Shown here in pieces: positions 28,878 through 38,459 of a stretch of DNA of 64,000 nt. This DNA is from ZC4RG30 sp963777735 (GTDB taxonomy: Bacteria; Pseudomonadota; Gammaproteobacteria; Steroidobacterales; Steroidobacteraceae). The position numbers and the translations under genes are program-made. Numbering within the stretch: position 1 is the stretch's first letter; each line of letters begins with the position of its first letter. The stretch is from assembly GCA_963777735.1 (NCBI GenBank), contig CAVZRQ010000008.1:124001-188000 (forward strand), written 5' to 3'. The notes below the pieces were generated by a model. That model had not been told where the DNA came from. It saw only the letters and a program-made list of their open reading frames with translations, and searched no databases.

Positions 28878-29716
28878 ACATCGATCCTTACTATCCGTCG
28901 AATCAAGAGGAAACCAACGACTTCGAGGATGCAGATCAGCCCCAGGGCGGCCCATCCCTGTGGGGTGGTATGCAGTACCCGCATGATTTCGCCCTCCATC
29001 GCATACAGGACGATCAGCAACATCAACGGCAAGGCACCCACCACAACACCCTGCATGCGTCCCTGGGCAGTCAGGGAACTGATGCGTGCCTCCATGACCA
29101 GCCTCCCGCGCAGCAGTTCAGCCAGCTTGTGCAGTGATTCGGCCAGATTGCCCCCAAGTTCGCGATTGGCCTGCAGCAGCGTGGCGAGCAATCTCAGGTC
29201 TGCAAGGCCCGCGCGCTCGCGCAATCCGTGAAAGGCAACATCGATTCCGGTTCCGAGGCGCAATTGGGCAAGAACCATGCGCAGCTCGTCGCCAAGGGGC
29301 GCGCTTTGTCGCGCAGTGACCTGTGCGAGCGATTGGGTCGCTCCCTGGCCAGCGCGCAGCAGCCCCGACCACAGTGCCAGCGCATCGGGAAGCTGTCGCA
29401 CCAGTTGCTGCTTGCGTCGGCGTCTCAGCCACTGCACCAGAAGGCGCGGAGCGCATATCGCTGCCAGAGACACCACGGGCAGCAAAGGCAATGGCAGCCC
29501 AAGCAACAGGGACAGCACAAGGGTCAGAGAGACCACAGTGGCTGTGAGAATGAGCAATCGGCCTGCAGAAATGAACACAAACAGCTGTGCCAGATCTGCT
29601 TCCGTCCGCATGCCCAGCGATCCCGCCGCCCACCTCGCCGCCTCGATCGATGTGCGACCCAGTGTCATGATCGCAGCGGCAACGGCCAACGCAAACAGCA
29701 GGCTTGCCGTCAGCAT
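28874..29716 (-). CDS. tadB: Type II secretion F-domain protein TadB
   Basis: 280 residues. T2SSF domain about residues 110-240 (QLPDALALWSGLLRAGQGATQSL, DVAFHGLRERAGLADLRLL, LGGNLAESLHKLAEL) flanked by membrane helices; the usual TadB layout. It overlaps the tadA stop by seven bases. Confidence 0.9.
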   Translation of the reverse strand: MLTASLLFALAVAAAIMTLGRTSIEAARWAAGSLGMRTEADLAQLFVFISAGRLLILTATVVSLTLVLSLLLGLPLPLLPVVSLAAICAPRLLVQWLRRRRKQQLVRQLPDALALWSGLLRAGQGATQSLAQVTARQSAPLGDELRMVLAQLRLGTGIDVAFHGLRERAGLADLRLLATLLQANRELGGNLAESLHKLAELLRGRLVMEARISSLTAQGRMQGVVVGALPLMLLIVLYAMEGEIMRVLHTTPQGWAALGLICILEVVGFLLIRRIVRIDV

Positions 29717-30979
29717 GACACCGCCCTGCCAATCGGGGCAGGTCGCATTCCCGGTGCCAGTGTCTCGAAGAACACAGGTTCATTGCCGCAAGCACGGAAT
29801 CCACCTGTCGAATGTGAGGGGGTTCCCGCGGATTCCCGGTCAAACCGGAACAGGTCCTGCATCTGGACCCGGCCACTCTCGGTGCCTGTGACTTCCGCGA
29901 TCACAACGATACGCCGGGCCCCACAGGAGAATCGCGCCTGCTGCACGATGAGATTGATCGCACCAGCGATCTGCTCGCGCACCGCGGCAAGCGGCAGATC
30001 CATGCCGGCCATCAGCGTCATGACTTCCAGCCGTGAAAGCAGGTCACGTGGCGAGTTGGCATGCGCTGTCGTCAGTGAGCCGTCGTGACCGGTATTCATG
30101 GCCTGCAGCATGTCGAGCGTTTCTCCGCCGCGGCATTCGCCTACAACTATCCTGTCTGGACGCATACGCAGGGCATTGCGCACCAGATCGCGAATCGCCG
30201 ACCTGACCACGGCCCTCGACATTTCCTGGTCGGCATTCCAGAGAGACCAGATTCTGGTGCTGCAGCAGCAACTCGGCTGAATCCTCGATGGTCACGATCC
30301 GCTCGCCCGATGGAATCAGCGCCGACAGGCAATTGAGCAGCGTGGTCTTGCCGGTGCCTGTGCCTCCCGAGACAACAATGTTGCGGCGGGCAAGCACCGC
30401 GAGTCGAAGGAACTCTGCCATTTGCACGGACAGGGTCCCGTTCGCAATCAGACTGTCCATGTCGGGACGGCGTTTGCCAAACTTCCGGATGGTGACGGCA
30501 GGGCCGCACAGTGAAAGCGGCGGCACAACCACGTTCACGCGCGATCCGTCCACGAGCCTGGCATCGACCATGGGAGATGATTCGTCCACACGCCGACCAG
30601 TCTTTTGCAGCAATCTTTCGATCACACCCTGCAGGGCGGAATTGCTGGAGAACTGCAACGCCGTGCGGGTGAGTTGCCCCCTGCGCTCGACGAATATGGC
30701 ATGGGGCCCATTCACCATGATCTCGGAGATGGAGTCATCCTGCAGGAGATCCTCCAGCACACCGAGTCCTACCACTTCCTGAAGCAGTGATCGTTCCAGG
30801 GCTGCGCGTTCGCTCAGGTCGCCGCTCACACGCTGGTCGAGGATGTCGCGCAGGTGGCGCTGGGCAAGGCGCCACAGGGCCTCGTCACTCATTCCATTCA
30901 CGTCAGTGCGGCGCAGATCCAGCCTGTGCAGCAGTTCCGCATGAACAGCCTGCAGGTCGTTACCCTTCAGGCTGCTCAT
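29710..30979 (-). CDS. tadA: Secretion ATPase TadA/CpaF (one frameshift)
   Basis: The ATPase that powers Flp pilus assembly, about 422 residues after removal of an extra base near 30199. N-terminal domain: DDSISEIMVNGPHAIFVERRG. Walker A: SGGTGTGKTTLLN, then TIEDSAELLLQ, and after the shift IRDLVRNALRMRPDRIVVGECRG (Walker B/Asp box region) and NTGHDGSLTTAHANS with the His box. All catalytic motifs are intact, so the frameshift is likely a sequencing error. Confidence 0.92.
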
Positions 30980-32190
30980 GGTTGACTCGCGGCTGCGTTG
31001 ATGTCTCGTGCCCGCTCCAGCATGACCTGCTGATCTGCATGTGCGTCGTCGATGTCTGAGCCCGTCTCGAATGTGCGCGGCGTAATCAACACCACCAGTT
31101 CGGTTTCTCGCTCGAGCCGCCTGGAGGTTCGAAACAAAGCCCCTATCGCCGGTAGGTTGGACAGGCCTGGAATCCCACTGCGGTCACCGCTCCGTTCGCG
31201 CGAAACGAGACCCGCAATAGCGATGGTTTCGCCCGCCTGGGCGTTGAATGCCGTGCTGGTTCGACGCTTCACGAAGCCGGGAAAGTCCCCTACCCTTACA
31301 GAGGAGTCCATCTGGCTCATTTCAATGTCAATGTCCGCATAGATGGCGCCGCTGCGGTCGGCACGGGGGCGCACTTCCAGGATGACGCCATACTCCTTGT
31401 ATTGGACGTCGGTAGAGCCGAGGCCATCTGTAACCGGAATTGGAATCTCTCCGCCGGATATGAAGCGCGCTACTCCACCACTGCGACAACTCAGCGTGGG
31501 TTCCGCAACCGTATAGGCCAGGCCTCGCTGCTGCAGCAGATCCAGTCGGGATTGCAGTGTGGCGGCGACTGCGAGACGTGCGCTTAACGCGCCTGCTCCA
31601 CCGCCCGCAGCGATGGACACCGAGGGGCCCGCCGTATCCTGGTCCCATCGCAATCCGAGTTGTTGCAGCTGATCTCGCCGCACTTCAATGAGACGCACAT
31701 CCAGCTGGACCATGGATTCCCATCCGACCCTCCCCACGAAATTCAGAACCTGGCCCGGAAAAAGTGCGGCAACTTCGGCAGCGCGCGCCAGGTCATCGGC
31801 ACTTGCGCGTGTTCCCTCGAGCAGCACAAAACCGCCACTGATGCGTGCGACAACACTCTCGATACCGGCGAGCAGGCCACGTACCTGCATGAGCCTGGCT
31901 GTCAGATCCTGCTCGGTAACGGTAACTTGCAGCTCATGTCGCGTGCCGTCCCGCAGCCACAGCTGGGCGGTAGTGCGGCCCGCAGCTTCACCGAAGAGAA
32001 GTAATTGCCCGCGTTCTGGTGTGGCGATTGACACAACCTTTCCACTACCCAGCGCCGCCCTGCGCAGGTCTGCGAGGAGAAGGATTGATTCGCCAACCGA
32101 GAGCGAAACTTCTTCCGGGAGATTGGCGGGTGCGGCCACGGCGCCACACGAAAGAGTAAGACACAGCAACCAGAGGGTGAAAGTCTTCAT
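30976..32190 (-). CDS. rcpA: Outer-membrane secretin RcpA/CpaC
   Basis: 404 residues with a signal peptide (MKTFTLWLLCLTLSCGAVAA). An N-terminal pilus-assembly domain (about residues 28-100) is followed by a BON-like region and the secretin core (VAEPTLSCRSGGVARFISGGEIPIPV, and VKRRTSTAFNAQAGETIAIAGL). It forms the outer-membrane pore for the Flp fibre. The start at 32190 overlaps the cpaB stop by four bases. Homologues carry this name as RcpA in Aggregatibacter and CpaC in Caulobacter. Confidence 0.9.
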   Translation of the reverse strand: MKTFTLWLLCLTLSCGAVAAPANLPEEVSLSVGESILLLADLRRAALGSGKVVSIATPERGQLLLFGEAAGRTTAQLWLRDGTRHELQVTVTEQDLTARLMQVRGLLAGIESVVARISGGFVLLEGTRASADDLARAAEVAALFPGQVLNFVGRVGWESMVQLDVRLIEVRRDQLQQLGLRWDQDTAGPSVSIAAGGGAGALSARLAVAATLQSRLDLLQQRGLAYTVAEPTLSCRSGGVARFISGGEIPIPVTDGLGSTDVQYKEYGVILEVRPRADRSGAIYADIDIEMSQMDSSVRVGDFPGFVKRRTSTAFNAQAGETIAIAGLVSRERSGDRSGIPGLSNLPAIGALFRTSRRLERETELVVLITPRTFETGSDIDDAHADQQVMLERARDINAAASQP

Positions 32191-33083
32191 GTGGCATCTC
32201 CTGCTGTGCTCGTCCGGCTTTGTCCAACAGCCAGCCATGACCTTTCAGGCACAAGCCCGCCACTGCCACCGACCAGCACTTCCACCCTGGCGGAGCCGGA
32301 CACCTCTGGTTTCTGGCCGGTTCGTCGCAACAACTCGTGACTGCTGCGGGGTTCTGCGGGAAGCTGGCTCTGGTCGTCGGGTGACCGCAGGACCACCGAG
32401 AGACTGCCCGACTGCTGCGCCAGAATTACTCTTGCCGCATCTGTTGCCGAGAGACCCAACGTAATCGTGCTGTATTGGCGATCTTCAAGCGGTGGATCCA
32501 TGTCGTTGCTTTTCAGATGCAGCTCAGAGCCTGCAGCCAGCACTGCCACTCGCTGCAGCAGAGGCACCAGCGTCGCCCCATTGCCCTCGCTTCGCGAGTA
32601 GTACAGGTCAACCCAGTCCCCCGGAAGAAGGTTGCCAGCCTGGGAGTTCACTTGATCCACTGCAATGGTCAACGCCCTTTGTTCCCCTGCGAGGACGGAA
32701 GCGAGGCTTGGTGACTGTGCGTGGCTTCGCAATGCTGCAGGAACAACCGGAGTTCCGCGGCGGATCCGTATGGCCGTGTGTGCGCCGATCAGTTCTGCGG
32801 CCCTGTCTGCCGGCACAGCGTCCAATGGCAGGAACTCCTTGGGCATCTTGCGGACGGCCAGTCGTGTCGCGTCCAGCGACTCGCCTTGCGAAAGGTCTGC
32901 TGCTGCGACCACCACGGCTTTGGCCTCGTATCGACCCTGGAGGCTGGCTTCTGTTGCCTTGGCTCTGGCTCCCAGGAACCGACCTGCCATCACAGCAGCA
33001 GCCGTGCCGGCAAGGATCGCCGCCAGCAGCAAGACCGCATCAGTCCGAAACTTCCACCGCCACCACTTGTTCATGTTCGGCAT
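32187..33083 (-). CDS. cpaB: Flp pilus assembly protein RcpC/CpaB
   Basis: 298 residues, periplasmic, anchored by one N-terminal helix (VLLLAAILAGTAAAVMAG). The SAF-like domain (AADLSQGESLDATRLAVRKMP, RIRRGTPVVPAAL) and NLLPGDWVDLYYSRSE are typical of CpaB. The ATG at 33083 has an AGGAA ribosome site. CpaB supports the secretin. Confidence 0.88.
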   Translation of the reverse strand: MPNMNKWWRWKFRTDAVLLLAAILAGTAAAVMAGRFLGARAKATEASLQGRYEAKAVVVAAADLSQGESLDATRLAVRKMPKEFLPLDAVPADRAAELIGAHTAIRIRRGTPVVPAALRSHAQSPSLASVLAGEQRALTIAVDQVNSQAGNLLPGDWVDLYYSRSEGNGATLVPLLQRVAVLAAGSELHLKSNDMDPPLEDRQYSTITLGLSATDAARVILAQQSGSLSVVLRSPDDQSQLPAEPRSSHELLRRTGQKPEVSGSARVEVLVGGSGGLVPERSWLAVGQSRTSTAGDAT

Positions 33084-33096
33084 TGCTTGTTCCTGT

Positions 33097-33279
33097 TTAC
33101 AAGATGGAGATCAGAAACGACCGGGCCCTGAAGCACTCCATCAGTGAATGCAGCAGCAACGAGACAACCGATCGACCGTGCAGATAGGGAAAGAACAGTG
33201 CGAAAACCAGTGCGGCAGTGACCAGCAGGACTTCAGCCATTGCCTGGCCTGCCTCACGTGACCGAGCTGTTGTATTCAT
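33097..33279 (-). CDS. Small prepilin-like protein in the tad operon
   Basis: A 60-residue protein with EAGQAMAEVLLVTAALVFALFF. The G-Q-x-M-x-E pattern resembles the class III prepilin site of the other pilins here (GQGMTEY, GQSMTEF), so it is likely a small pseudopilin. It overlaps the preceding gene by four bases and is 13 bases ahead of cpaB. It is too short for a full TadE domain. No homologue family can be named by eye. Confidence 0.65.
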   Translation of the reverse strand: MNTTARSREAGQAMAEVLLVTAALVFALFFPYLHGRSVVSLLLHSLMECFRARSFLISIL

Positions 33280-33926
33280 GGCTTCCGCTCCACCCGCAAC
33301 CAGGTGAGCCAGGTGGAACGGTCGCCCGCTTGAACAGACAGGGAGATCAAACCCTCCATTCCGGGACGGGAAAGCAGCAAGCCGCGTTCACTCGTTGCGC
33401 GCAGTTGCCAACCCTGAGACGGCAGCGAGCGCTGCAGCAGCGAGGACATTTCGGACGCAGGATGCGTGCACCGCGCAGAACGTTGCAGGAAGTGACCTTG
33501 ACCGCTCCGCCCGGAGACGCTGCGCCCCCATTTGCAGCCACTAGGTAAAGCGAGGCCGGAGTCGACAGCGGGAAGTGGATTTGCTGCAGCGTTCAGCGAG
33601 GACCAGACCAGTTCATATCCTCCAGGTGTCTTCCGCCATTGCACCACCTCGGATGCCGCACCCTGAAGGCGACTGCGCAAAGTCCAGTTGCCCTGCTGCA
33701 TCGACTGAATCACGCTGCTCTGAGCCCGCCACCGGGTTTCAATGCGCCGGACCAACTCCGGTACACCTGCACCGCTGGCGTGATGCATCACCATCTGCAC
33801 CCCATCAACGTTCACCGGCTCCGGGATACTGCTGATGACGATGTCGAGTCCCGAGGTCAGCTGTGGTTCGAATCCGGCTGCTATGGAAGAAGTGCACATC
33901 AGTACGACCAGGAACAGGGTGCGCAT
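33276..33926 (-). CDS. Secreted hypothetical protein of the tad operon
   Basis: 216 residues from the ATG at 33926 with a signal peptide (MRTLFLVVLMCTSSIAAG) and a soluble periplasmic part without recognisable family. It includes SGCKWGRSVSGRSGQGHFLQRSARC, with two Cys that could pair. It lies two bases after the TadE-like gene, so it belongs to the operon. Possibly a pilus accessory protein specific to this lineage. Confidence 0.7.
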   Translation of the reverse strand: MRTLFLVVLMCTSSIAAGFEPQLTSGLDIVISSIPEPVNVDGVQMVMHHASGAGVPELVRRIETRWRAQSSVIQSMQQGNWTLRSRLQGAASEVVQWRKTPGGYELVWSSLNAAANPLPAVDSGLALPSGCKWGRSVSGRSGQGHFLQRSARCTHPASEMSSLLQRSLPSQGWQLRATSERGLLLSRPGMEGLISLSVQAGDRSTWLTWLRVERKP

Positions 33927-33928
33927 GA

Positions 33929-34657
33929 TCAGGGGCACCTTCCGGCCAATGGCGTGCGACCTGCGCCCAATCTGTCTTCGGGGATGCGGTCTGGTTCGAT
34001 GAGGCCAAGACACAGTTGCGTCAGCGATGGCTCGATCAGTGACAAGGGTGCCATCAATGGTTCCCAGAATGACTGCAGGCCGTTCAGAGCACTGGTCGGT
34101 ACCAGGCCGGCAGTCCTGTTGAGAACATGGCGTGCATTCCCGGCATTCCAGGCATCGGTCAACAAGGCGAAGGGCTGCCGCAGTTGCACCCGCATGCTGT
34201 CGAACGGCTGTGGAAGCCGCGCTTGAGGTTCGATATCGACCTGGATGGTGCCGCCAAGCAGGCCATTGGTTTGCAAATCGAAGTCCCCACCCAGAAACCC
34301 GCCTGCCATTCGCAGTGGCGCAACCATTGCGCGCGCCGCATCCTGAGCAAGTCCCGGTGGCGGTTGATCCGTGGCGGTGGCGGAGATGCCGGATTGACTA
34401 ACGAACCTGGCAAGGCCGAAGGCGTCCGTAAGCGCTGCATCGTCCAGACCGCGGGCAACGACGTTGCGCACCAATGCCGGGCGATCCGTGTTCGCTCCAC
34501 GCCAGGCGCCTTCAAATGCTGCCTGGCGCGCTGCAATGGCTGTGCGTCGCTGCACCTCCTGGTAGCCCGCGACGGTTATCGAACCCAGTAGCAACAGGGT
34601 CAACGCTGCTGCGCCGACGGCAAACTCCGTCATGCTCTGACCGCTCTGGTTATTCAT
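33929..34657 (-). CDS. TadE-like minor pilin
   Basis: 242 residues. The N-terminus MNNQSGQSMTEFAVGAAALTLLLLGSI carries a G|QSMTE prepilin-type site with Glu at +5, followed by a hydrophobic helix and a large extracytoplasmic domain without cysteines until the C-terminal tail. It is a TadE/TadF-type minor pilin in character, overlapping the TadG-like gene by four bases. Exact subunit name uncertain. Confidence 0.78.
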   Translation of the reverse strand: MNNQSGQSMTEFAVGAAALTLLLLGSITVAGYQEVQRRTAIAARQAAFEGAWRGANTDRPALVRNVVARGLDDAALTDAFGLARFVSQSGISATATDQPPPGLAQDAARAMVAPLRMAGGFLGGDFDLQTNGLLGGTIQVDIEPQARLPQPFDSMRVQLRQPFALLTDAWNAGNARHVLNRTAGLVPTSALNGLQSFWEPLMAPLSLIEPSLTQLCLGLIEPDRIPEDRLGAGRTPLAGRCP

Positions 34658-35973
34658 GGCATGAACCCGAATGGATCAACGCTCAAACCGCGCGCGGGGG
34701 CTGTCAGGCTGCGTTCCGTCGTTGGTGTTGCGATCAGTCGTGCTTGCCAATAGGGATTGAACAGACTGGGATACTCTTCCCGATTGTCGGCCCGGTCAGC
34801 CGGGCGCTGGAAATGGATTTCTGCCGAGCCCAGCGCGTGCAGCGCCTGTCCGGAGAGTTGCGGCGCTACGCTTGCGGTTCCGCCATCCAGAGATGCCAGC
34901 CCCGTGGGAGTCAGCAGCCGGTCTGCCGTCGCGATCGCGCTTGCGGGCAATTCCAGTGCCACCGAGTACGTCAATGTGCGCGCTCCGGTGCGCGTCGGGT
35001 TGATCACGTCGCGGATTTCTGGAACTCCCTGATAGCTCTCCACCGGGCGGATGCTGCGCATGGCGAGCGTCGATGCCCGAGGATTGCGGCGCAGGCTGCC
35101 GCCATGGTCGCCTCGCTGTGTCGCCGCCCTGCGTCGTTGCTCGGCAGCGCCCCACCCCAATGGTGTCTCGACATGGCTGAAAAGCAGATCCAGATGCAGT
35201 GACAATGTATCCACTGCGCGCCAGCTGTTTTCGCCCAGCAGGTCAGTGCCACCACGACGGGGCATGCTCAGCACCGGCAGTGAAATCGGAAGATCGTTGC
35301 TTCGTGATCGCGTGAATCCGTCGCGGGAGTCCGCAAGCAACCGGGTGAAGCGGCGCAGATCTCCGCCGCCACGTTGATATCTGGCGGTAAACCGGTGTTG
35401 CCAGACTTCCCCATTCCGTGCCTGCAGCAGACGGGTCGCACTCGATACCTGAGCTCTCGGTTCGTTGGCAACACTGACCTGCTGTACAAGATCAGCTGCA
35501 GCCAGCAGGGCCTGCTGATGCGCAACCGACTGGGCGGTGGACAGAGCGCGCGAGTTCCATTGGCTCAGCGCTGACTCCATGGCCGGCAGCGTGCGCTGGA
35601 CGCCAGTGTTGATGCGCCCCCAGCCCTGTGCCAGTGCGCGCATCGGACCCGCCAGTGGCGGGATATAGCGGGTGACATGATCTGCATTGCTCGTCAGTCG
35701 GTCGATGTATTGCGACCACGACCGCAGACTGACGAGCTGAGCGGTAGCCACCTCATTGGCGACCATTGCCCGGTTGAGGTAGGCCTGAAAGTTCAGGCTG
35801 CGTGCTTCCCACAGTGCGGCGCTGTAGGCCGCGGCGTCGGCCGCATTCGTGAGCTTGATCTTGTCGTTGACCACCTGGCCAACGTTGAACACCAGGATGA
35901 ACGCACCGCTCAGGCATGCTGCAAACGCCAGCATGACCACCAGTGCCTGCCCCGAATGCGGCCGGCGGCTCAT
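34654..35973 (-). CDS. TadG-like Flp pilus assembly protein
   Basis: 439 residues. The N-terminal helix SGQALVVMLAFAACLSGAFILVFN and the segment LTNAADAAAYSAALWEARSLNFQAYLNRAMVANEV define the TadG N-terminal (Tad-like) domain. The rest is a large extracytoplasmic region without a von Willebrand domain that I can see, so it is a shorter TadG relative. The ATG overlaps the flp stop (TAATG). Confidence 0.8.
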   Translation of the reverse strand: MSRRPHSGQALVVMLAFAACLSGAFILVFNVGQVVNDKIKLTNAADAAAYSAALWEARSLNFQAYLNRAMVANEVATAQLVSLRSWSQYIDRLTSNADHVTRYIPPLAGPMRALAQGWGRINTGVQRTLPAMESALSQWNSRALSTAQSVAHQQALLAAADLVQQVSVANEPRAQVSSATRLLQARNGEVWQHRFTARYQRGGGDLRRFTRLLADSRDGFTRSRSNDLPISLPVLSMPRRGGTDLLGENSWRAVDTLSLHLDLLFSHVETPLGWGAAEQRRRAATQRGDHGGSLRRNPRASTLAMRSIRPVESYQGVPEIRDVINPTRTGARTLTYSVALELPASAIATADRLLTPTGLASLDGGTASVAPQLSGQALHALGSAEIHFQRPADRADNREEYPSLFNPYWQARLIATPTTERSLTAPARGLSVDPFGFMP

Positions 35974-36227
35974 TACTGCGCCTGGTCGAAGTTGTCGAGC
36001 TGCACCCCGCGCTGTGCCTGGGTGGTCGCATCCTCCCCGCCCGTGTTTGCCTCGGCCCTCGCATCGCTGGCCGAGTTGCCGGCCAGTGCCTGAGCTGTAA
36101 CAGCCATCTGTCCGCGCAAGGTCTTGCCAAACGCCGTGTACACACCAATGGCTGCAATGGCGACCAGCGCCACGACGATGATGTATTCGGTCATGCCCTG
36201 ACCGCGCTGTTTGAAAGTGGATTTCAT
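35973..36227 (-). CDS. flp: Flp major pilin
   Basis: 84 residues from the ATG at 36227 with a strong AGGAGAG ribosome site. The motif QRGQGMTEYIIVVALVAIAAIG is the Flp class III pilin signature: cleavage after Gly, Glu at +5, Tyr next. The C-terminal part is longer than the minimal Flp pilin (about 60 residues) and Asn/Ala/Glu-rich. First gene of the tad operon. Confidence 0.9.
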   Translation of the reverse strand: MKSTFKQRGQGMTEYIIVVALVAIAAIGVYTAFGKTLRGQMAVTAQALAGNSASDARAEANTGGEDATTQAQRGVQLDNFDQAQ

Positions 36228-36266
36228 GGTCTCTCCTCGTGATTGGATGACCATGCAATTGAAGCG

Positions 36267-36281
36267 GCGACACTTGCGCCA
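36267..36281 (-). promoter_or_regulatory. Possible sigma-54-type promoter for the tad operon
   Basis: On the minus strand the sequence TGGCGCAAGTGTCGC has GG and GC at the -24/-12 spacing of sigma-54 promoters, with a C instead of the expected T before GC. Transcription would start about 27 bases upstream of the flp ATG at 36227. The match is imperfect and no activator gene is nearby. Confidence 0.3.
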
Positions 36282-36444
36282 CGGCACTGGTTAACTGGCG
36301 CGTTTGTGCTGATAGTCGCGATGTCGCTTCAGCGATGCCCATCGCAAACACCCAATCTGGCGTGATGGCGCAGAATTGCGACATCCGCCGCGACTCCATC
36401 CGCCAGCCATCGCGCCAACGCGGCAATGCAGCTAACATCTCAGC

Positions 36445-38440
36445 GTGAATACCCACCGCAGCCTGCTCGCCGCCTGCCTGCTCGCCCTGCTGCCCCTGGC
36501 CGCACTGGCCGGCGAAGCCCCCGTCGATCGCCTCATCGTGAAATGGCGCAATGCCGATTCGGCTGCCGAAGCCGTTGCCAACGTTCGGGTGCGCAGTCTG
36601 GCCACCCGCACCGGTCAGGCGCTGACCCGCGGCAGGAACCTCGGCGGCAACATGTCGGTGCTGCACCTGGGCCGCGGGCTGAGCGGGCGCGAAGTCGACA
36701 CCACGCTCGCCGTGCTGCGCGCCGATCCGGATGTGGAACTGGCCGAGCCCGACCGGCGAGTGAAGATCCAGGCCTACACGCCTTCGGATCCACTGTTTGT
36801 CGATGGGCTGACGCATCTGGGGCAGTTCTACGAGCGCCAGTGGTATCTGAAGAGCGGCCAGGTTTCTTCCATCCGCGCCGACACCGCCTGGGAGGTTTCC
36901 CGGGGCGGTGCAAGCCCGGCCACCTCGGTGGTGGTCGCGGTGATCGATACCGGCGTGCTTGCGCATCCCGACCTGGCCGGCAAGCTGGTGCCCGGCTACG
37001 ACTTTGTCTCCGATCTGCTGACGGCCAACGATGGCAACACCTGGGATTCCGACCCATCGGACCCGGGCGACTACATCACCGCCGAGGATCTGATCTCCAC
37101 CAAGTTCAAGGATGGAGAATGCGGTGGCGGCCCGGACTCCGACCAGCCGACGAACAGCAGCTGGCATGGCACGCGCGTGGCGGGAATGATCGGCGCCAGC
37201 ACCGACAACGGCACAGGGCATTGCCGGCGCGGGCTTCAATGTGCGGGTGTTGCCAGTGCGGGTGCTGGGCAAGTGCGGCGGCTTCATGTCCGATGTGATT
37301 GCCGGCATGTACTGGGCTGCCGGGCTTGTGCCGCCTCCCCCGGTGCTCGATATCTCCGCCCTGCCCCCGAACCCCAATCCGAATCCTGCGCAGATCCTCA
37401 ACATGAGTCTGGGCAGTGAAGGTTCCTGCGCTGCCGATGACTCGGCCACCTACCGGGCGGCCGTCCGGGACATCACCGCCCACGGTGTGCTGATCGTTGC
37501 CTCTGCGGGCAATGAGGGCGCCGGCGTCGGCACGCCTGCCAGCTGCTCGGGCGTGCTGGCCGTTGCAGGCCTTCGCCACGCGGGCACCAAGGTGGGCTAC
37601 AGCAACCTCGGGCCGGAGGTCGGAATCTCGGCCCCCGCCGGCAACTGCGTGTTCATCGCTCCGGGCGACCCTTGCGTGTTTGCGTTGAACACGCTCACCA
37701 ACCTGGGTGCACAGGGGCCGGAATCGCACATCTATTCCAATCCGTTCGTGCAGCCGACATTCGGCACGAGCTTCTCTGCGCCACTGGCCTCTGCGACCGC
37801 AGGCTTGATGAAGGCGGTCAACCCGGCATTGACGCCTGCGTTGCTGATCGCCCGCATCCGTGAGACCGCGCGCACGTTCCCGTCGACCAGCGACACGACT
37901 CCGCAGCCCCCGGCCTGTGTTTCTCCCACGGTCACGCCGCTGCAGGAAACGGAATGCATCTGTAACACCGCGGTATGCGGCGCGGGAATGCTGGATGCCG
38001 CGGCGGCCGTCACTGCCGCGCTGCGCCCGGCCGTGCTGGCACAGGTCATCGGAAGTGCCGGCCCGGGCCGCACGCTCACGCTCGACGGCGCCAGCAGCGC
38101 CGCGGCCACGGGCCGCAGCATTGCCAGCTATGCCTGGTCGGTCGCTTCTCTTGCCGGCGGCGCAACCACCCCGACCATCCAGTCGGCAAACCTCGCGCGG
38201 GCAACCGTGCTCTCGCCCACACAGGGCAGCGTCACGCTGCGCCTCACCGTCACCGACAATCTCGGCAGCAGTGATTTTGCGTCGGTCACGATCACCGCGG
38301 CAGGTGGCAGCACCTCGACTGCGCCGCCCCCCACCACAGGCAATTCCGGTGGTGGTGGCGCCCTCTCCGTGATTTCGCTGCTGCTGGCGGCTCTGCTGCT
38401 GTTCGCGCAGCGCCGCCGTTTCGCGCCTGCGCACGACTGA
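36445..38440 (+). CDS. Secreted subtilisin-like serine protease (S8) with GlyGly-CTERM-type tail (one frameshift)
   Basis: About 664 residues after removal of an extra G near 37216-37218. Signal peptide to about residue 23. S8 catalytic Asp168 (VIDTGV), His241 (SSWHGTRVAG) and Ser (TFGTSFSAPLASAT). A PKD/REJ-like beta domain follows (GRTLTLDGASSAAATG, SYAWSV). Next comes a Pro/Thr-rich linker and a C-terminal SGGGGALSV, hydrophobic helix and Arg-rich end (QRRRFAPAHD), like the GlyGly-CTERM signal cleaved by rhombosortase. Probably secreted by type II secretion and sorted at the surface. Divergent from flp. Confidence 0.88.
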
Positions 38441-38459
38441 ACCGGAGACTCGCGACCAC

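Noticed and set aside
36360..36378. Plus-strand TGGCGCAGAATTGCG as a sigma-54 promoter for the protease gene
   Set aside because: The spacing between GG and GC is one base too short.
34654..37449. Very long open frame on the minus strand through the flp gap and the protease gene
   Set aside because: Only the part from 35973 downwards has family similarity, a plausible start and operon spacing; the rest is the shadow of the protease gene in GC-rich DNA.
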